Positions 62,966-64,000 of a stretch of DNA of 64,000 nt are shown here, piece after piece. Both the position numbers and the translations under genes were made by a program. The DNA is taken from the NCBI RefSeq assembly GCF_037975245.1, contig NC_092576.1, positions 44,987,111 through 45,051,110 of the forward strand, read 5' to 3'. Source of the DNA: Apostichopus japonicus. Taxonomy: Eukaryota; Echinodermata; Holothuroidea; Aspidochirotida; Stichopodidae. Each line of letters starts with the position of its first letter. Positions within the stretch are counted from its first letter, which is position 1. A model generated the notes under the pieces. It saw only the letters and a program-made list of their open reading frames with translations. It made no database searches and was not told the origin of the DNA.

Positions 62966-64000
62966 GTTGAATAGAAAACCAGATTTGTGGAGATAGCAAT
63001 AATTTGACATAAATGGGGAGGGGGGGGGGTAGTTACCGTATTAACCATACAATCTGAATTTGATGTAAACCACTAGTTATCAGTAGGACAACATTCAAAG
63101 CTGATTTTGGTTGTTCGATAAGAAATTTGGTCATCTTGGAAGACCATTACAAAATTTGCACTTTATATATATTTTCAAAATATCTAGAGTTCTATTGGAT
63201 AAGATAAGCTGTACCTAATATTCACCAATTAATCCAATTTTAGTAGTCTTCTCAAAGATTTTTATGATCCTAATTTATCAAAAAAAAAAAAAACAATAAA
63301 TAAAAAAAAAAAAACGAAACAGATTTTCCTTGAGTCTGTTGCACAACAAGGAATGTTTCATATTCTGTTATATATACCTCATTTGTCACTCCTAGACATA
63401 AACCGAGCCATCACTATAAAGCAAATTAAAAGGAACCAAGATCAGATGTACACTCTTCTTACCCTTACCCCTTTGGTCACATGTATAAGTTGTTAGAAAC
63501 TTGAAAGTAATGTCCTGGAAATGGACCAGCAAGCAGCATGTTCATGTTTGCAATGACAGGTACAGTACAAGGGAGTATATTAACATGTAATTACTAGTGT
63601 TTACACGGGTTATCCGGGTACAGCATTTTTTTGTTTTAAATCACACTTTGCGTAGGATTCGAGTAATAAATTAGGAACCGGGTAGTATCGCGTCGGTCGG
63701 GTACCTTCGTTATTGCTGTTATCTTCGACCACATATTTTAGCCTAACACCACACTAATGTAATATTGTGTCGAGCCCGCTTCCTCCGATAGTAAAACTAT
63801 ATCGGGACTCGCGATAGAAAGGTACTGGGATATCTTGATGCCGTATTTACGCTTCTTCAGGAGATGTCTCGAACGGGCGAAAACAATGAGTTCACAGAAA
63901 AACAATTTGACGAGATAGGATTTGATTAATGATTCGGTATAATTTCTTCTCTGTCGATTCTCTTTACAAATAAAACTAAATTACAATGATTTGACTTGAC
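62966..64000. other. Probable TRDMT1 5' intron, CpG-richer right end
   Basis: No motif I exon was found. From about 63640 the sequence is clearly richer in CG dinucleotides (GTATCGCGTCGGTCGGGTAC, GGGACTCGCGATAG), unlike the rest of the window, and a short plus-strand frame starts MSRTGENNEF at 63864. It may be a promoter or first-exon region, but I cannot assign it. Confidence 0.35.

Noticed and set aside
62199-62999. 266-codon minus-strand repeat protein
   Set aside because: It is a 48-bp minisatellite whose unit happens to be a multiple of three, within or beside a TRDMT1 intron.

Overview
This is a nuclear, intron-rich, AT-rich metazoan window dominated by introns and repeats. The gene content (Ig-domain receptor kinase-like gene, TRDMT1/DNMT2) and the retroelement families (CR1/L2-like LINEs, Ty3/Gypsy, an animal hammerhead retrozyme) fit a marine invertebrate. 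An echinoderm such as a sea cucumber is my best guess, but the species cannot be settled from sequence alone. Only two protein-coding host genes can be assembled with confidence.

Left part (1-8.6 kb): non-coding DNA holding one arm of a diverged segmental duplication (about 661-6415, partner about 32923-38545). This arm alone carries two later insertions: a tandem array of about 338-bp units with hammerhead ribozymes and tRNA-like Pol III boxes (1646-2538), and a short 5'-truncated LINE 3' end (4567-4962). A decayed LINE on the minus strand follows at 6440-8560.

9.4-22.4 kb, plus strand: an 18-exon gene reconstructed by splice signals and reading phase. It encodes a signal peptide, three Ig domains, a Thr/Pro stalk made of two micro-exons, a transmembrane helix, a juxtamembrane segment and a tyrosine-kinase-like domain. 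The kinase motifs are ruined: VAIK Lys to Leu, HRD to HPA, the catalytic-loop Asn to Lys, DFG to DFC. The C-terminal tail keeps a Tyr-x-x-Met motif. The model is 755 codons including the stop, all phases agree, and codon 584 is an in-frame TAA. The locus is therefore a receptor pseudokinase that carries a nonsense mutation in this haplotype, or a young pseudogene. Intron 2 contains a very long (TA)n-(ATCT)n-(TA)n array.

22.5-30.3 kb: repeats and non-coding sequence, including dispersed copies of a repeat with a hammerhead-like hairpin, an almost perfect 241-bp tandem duplication and an L2-like LINE relic. 30.3-32.8 kb: a tRNA-Ser-like SINE head beside a Ty3/Gypsy fragment on the minus strand (LTR, primer-binding site, gag, zinc knuckle and a protease with a lost catalytic Asp). 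32.9-38.5 kb: the second arm of the duplication. 41.6-44.3 kb: a CR1/L2-like LINE with an intact 812-codon EN-RT frame. 47-51 kb: a 41-bp minisatellite, a repeat rich in AGGTCA half-sites and simple repeats.

52.5-61.95 kb, minus strand: the last eight exons of TRDMT1 (DNMT2, a tRNA cytosine-5 methyltransferase), again with exact phase agreement. The motif I exons were not found and should lie beyond the right edge. Its introns hold several minisatellites, two with 48-bp units that read open as 16-residue repeats.
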